NCBI RefSeq assembly: GCF_905475395.1 | Contig: NC_058339.1 | Coordinates: 14,020,001-14,084,000 of the forward strand | DNA length: 64,000 nucleotides | From: Chrysoperla carnea | Lineage: Eukaryota > Arthropoda > Insecta > Neuroptera > Chrysopidae | Direction of reading: 5' to 3' | Shown: piece by piece, positions 61,290 to 64,000 of the stretch | Layout of the letters: every line of letters starts with the position of its first letter | Numbering within the stretch: the stretch's first letter is position 1 | The notes under the pieces: model-generated | Told to the model about the DNA's origin: nothing | Database searches by the model: none | Seen by the model: only the letters and a program-made list of their open reading frames with translations | Made by a program: the position numbers and the translations under genes

Positions 61290-61605
61290 CTCTTGGAAAA
61301 GTTTTTTTCCGTTGCTCGCAGAATAAACTTATTGAAAAATAGTGATTGAATATCATATTTTAAGCTAATTTTATGTGCACTTTCTCGAAAAAAGAATTTC
61401 TAGTTTTTATAAACTTAATGACCTAACGCTTAATGTACATCGTGGGCTAGAGGTCGATGCACACTGACTCTTGGTAAAGTTTTTTTCTGTTGCTCGCAGA
61501 ATAAACTTATTGAAAAATAGTGATTGAATATCATATTTTAAGCTAATTTTATGTGCACTTTCTCGAAAAAAGAATTTCTAGTTTTTATAAACTTAATGAC
61601 CTAAC
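61250..61605 (+). repeat. Tandem duplication, two 178-base units
   Basis: 61250-61427 and 61428-61605 are repeated head to tail, starting GCTTAATGTACATCGTGGGC and ending AAACTTAATGACCTAAC. I count only three differences (GGCCG/GGTCG, GGAAAAG/GGTAAAG, TTCCG/TTCTG). The unit covers the end of the hAT frame and its 3' flank. Confidence 0.93.
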
Positions 61606-62525
61606 ATGACGAACAAAAGTTTGATATCCTCCCTTGAGTAGTTTATATTTTCATGTTCAATTAAATTTAATTTTACTATTTTTTCTATATTTTTCTGTAT
61701 TTCTTGTACAATAGCATGTTTCTCTTATATCCATTTTTAACCCTCCGATCCCCAACATGTAACAGGTTATGCTTCTATATTTTTTTAAGTTGTCTAACAG
61801 ATCAAATTATACGCATATGTGTACTTTCCTATGTGTAACAATACTTGTTTAAGTTATATGAAAGAAAACCATTTTTTTTTTTTGTAACAATGAAGGAGGT
61901 AATATCAATTTTACTATGAGGTAGTTGTTTGTATGTAGTTTTTAGTCTTTTATTATTATCTGCAGAGAGTATTTTATTTTACCAGGAATTAAATATATTA
62001 TGAATCATTTTTTGTATTTTTATAAATATAATGATAGTTTTACCTTCTAACTATTAAATGTTATTGAATTAAAAATTGCACATAAAAGAGAATGTGTGTA
62101 GTACAAGAGTTAGGTACATTTTGCTATGGGAATTAGGTACAGTTAAAAAATTTGTTGCTACTGTTTTTTAATGACTTATCTGAGTTTAGTGTTTCAATCC
62201 ATCAATGAAAACTAGAAAATATTTGCACTTAGAAGGATGCAATCGAAAGTTTTAGAGGATTTTTGCATTCTGCTCTTCGTGTGATCAGTGTAATCAAAAA
62301 CTTTGGGAAATAAACTATGAATAATTTTTAGTTTATTTAAGATAACTTTGTGGAATTTCATTATGGTAGCTTTAGAAACAAAATTTCAAATGTTTCGTTC
62401 AGTTTGAGCTTGGTTGTACAGACCGAAACATGCCGCTGATATCTTATAAATTATTTCTCTAGTCTGTTTCTTTTTGGCCACACGAGATCTTCCTCATTAC
62501 TTTACCAAATTCCCCTATTTACCCC
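61606..62525. other. AT-rich non-coding stretch
   Basis: No recognised gene or repeat. Confidence 0.3.
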
Positions 62526-62529
62526 TTCT

Positions 62530-62755
62530 TTTCAAGGTTTTTGTGCTGGTAGCGGACGAAAAATAAACTCAAGATCTAAAAATGTACTGCTTAGGAAAAA
62601 CCACCCTGGAGAAATAATATTCAGATTTAATTTTGTTCATTATGTAATTTGTATATCATATCTGTAATCGAATTGCCTATAAATGAAAAGAAAATCAATT
62701 TTTGTATCATTTATGTTATTACTGTGCTTTTTTTTTTTAGCCGCGGATTGCCTAT
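62530..62755 (+). repeat. Dispersed repeat G, second copy
   Basis: Parallels 58900-59165, ending near TTTAGCCGCGGATTGCC, where the first copy has TTTTAGCCACGGATACGC. The 93-codon minus frame at 62640-62921 overlaps it and is not a gene. Confidence 0.55.
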
Positions 62756-63620
62756 AAATTGCGGATATACAAAATAATATTTGAAGTTTTGTGTTATTTT
62801 TGTGTATTTTAATCGCAAAAAAAGTTTTTGAACCTAAAAAACAATATGTACGGGGAATTTTAACTTCACAAATGAAATTTAACTGACATTTAAGTTCCTT
62901 CACAATTGAAGTAGCTATCAATTCTAATAAACTGCAAATAGTTCAACATCTTATACAAAGTTGAAAGTAATTGCTCTTTAGATTGAGGCTAAAATTTCCT
63001 TAAATTTGAACTGAAAGGTATTTTATTAAGATCCTGTATTCACCAGGAGATTCTAAAAAAACAGTAATTATTTTGAATATCATAAGCAAGTGCAAGAAAA
63101 TGACTGAATGAATAAATACAGAATTTTGAACCTCTTTCAATTTTCAAGACACAAAAATTATATTACGAAAAATTTTTAATCATGGCATGCAGTTGTATAC
63201 AGATCAGTCTATTAAATTTATTGTTTTTTATTTGATGTTCAGAATATGGCTTTTTCAGAGAGATATTAAAATGGTGTAGTAATAAAATTTTAAATAAATA
63301 AATCTATTTTATAATTCGTTATTAAAATAATATTTTATATTTATAGCTCTTAAGATATAAACTACAGATAACAATAGAACTAAAGCGAGAGGCCTGTTGA
63401 GAAGCAATGTGTGCGGTATACCTATGAGTAAATTAAAATACCGAGAGTTTCTAAAATAATAGCTAAGTAAAATAACGTATACTTTCGAAGATTATATTAT
63501 GTATTAGTATATTTATCAAATAGAGGTACTCGAGAACGGAAACAAGTATATAGAGTCAACCGATTAGTGAGGATGTAATTACGAATATCTTTTAATGAAA
63601 TTATCATCACGAAAATGACT
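62756..63620. other. AT-rich non-coding stretch
   Basis: No recognised gene or repeat. Confidence 0.3.
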
Positions 63621-63626
63621 TTTTTA

Positions 63627-64000
63627 TACCATGTATATGAAATATACCAAGGTATACTAAGTTTAGTCCCAACGCTTAAAAATATTGAAACTATGAACAA
63701 AATTTTGGTCTAGGTGTTCATAAAATCACCTAATTAGTCCATTTCCGGTGGTCTGTCTGTCTGTCGCCTGTCTGTCCGTCTGTCACCACGATTACTCAAA
63801 AACGAAAAGGGATATCAAGCTGAAATTTTTATAGCGTGCTTAAGACGTAAAAAGTAAAGTCGAGTTCGTTAATAAGCAACATAGGTCAATTGGGAACCGT
63901 TAGAGATAGAACAAAAGTTTAAATGTAAAAAAGTTAAATGTTCCTTATAAAAAAATAAACAACTTTTGTTTGAAACATTTTTTCGTAAACATCACTATTT
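63627..64000 (-). repeat. Dispersed repeat A, reverse copy cut by window end
   Basis: Begins with the 3' palindromic end (ATACCATGTATATGAAATATACC), then GTTCATAAAATCACCTAATTAG, CCATTTCCGG, a GTCTGTCTGTC tract, CTCAAAAACGAAAAG and AAATAAACAACTTTTGTTTG. It stops inside the GTAAACATCAC block at the last base. Confidence 0.68.

Overview
The window is strongly AT-rich, intron- and transposon-dense eukaryotic DNA from an arthropod, most likely an insect. The evidence is GT-AG introns, signal-peptide first exons, and repeat classes typical of insect genomes: non-autonomous Helitrons, hAT elements and MITEs, a tRNA-derived SINE, short non-LTR tails and a 316-bp satellite. There are no bacterial operons, CRISPR arrays or genuine tRNA/rRNA genes. 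The species cannot be fixed from the sequence alone; a holometabolous insect is a guess.

One convincing host gene is present, on the + strand. It is a secreted, low-complexity, mucin-like 722-aa protein built from a signal-peptide exon (22925-23033), a 9.1-kb intron full of transposons (23034-32143) and one long terminal exon (32144-34203). A splice acceptor directly before the ATG implies a further, non-coding upstream exon. A second signal-peptide-type first exon at 57633-57732, also ending in phase 1 with a Gly-type split codon, may start a second gene whose other exons lie beyond the window. Two coding-like fragments, 2102-2272 (+) and 20237-20488 (-), are unassigned.

0-22.9 kb holds old repeats: a reverse-transcriptase remnant at the edge, a TA-flanked MITE, hAT debris, a Helitron, an inverted-repeat family centred on GGGGTACCCC, a 316-bp satellite array, a SINE with a perfect 16-bp target duplication, non-LTR tails and a long hairpin. 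22.9-34.2 kb is the gene and its intron, with three Helitrons and a satellite array interrupted by a hAT MITE. 38.3-40.7 kb is an unusual DNA transposon with about 340-bp terminal inverted repeats, an apparent 8-bp target duplication, and fragments of a large protein ending in a cysteine-rich CXC domain. 44.5-46.7 kb is a hAT element with a decayed transposase and a nested Helitron, followed by a second Helitron. 48.8-50 kb is the satellite in reverse orientation. 50-64 kb carries more dispersed repeats, a second SINE, the candidate second gene start, and a hAT remnant with a 178-bp tandem duplication.

The most unusual items are the CXC-domain transposon, the satellite that carries a perfect TGACGTCA in every monomer, and the paired signal-peptide first exons. 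Repeat identities and boundaries were read by eye, without alignment software.
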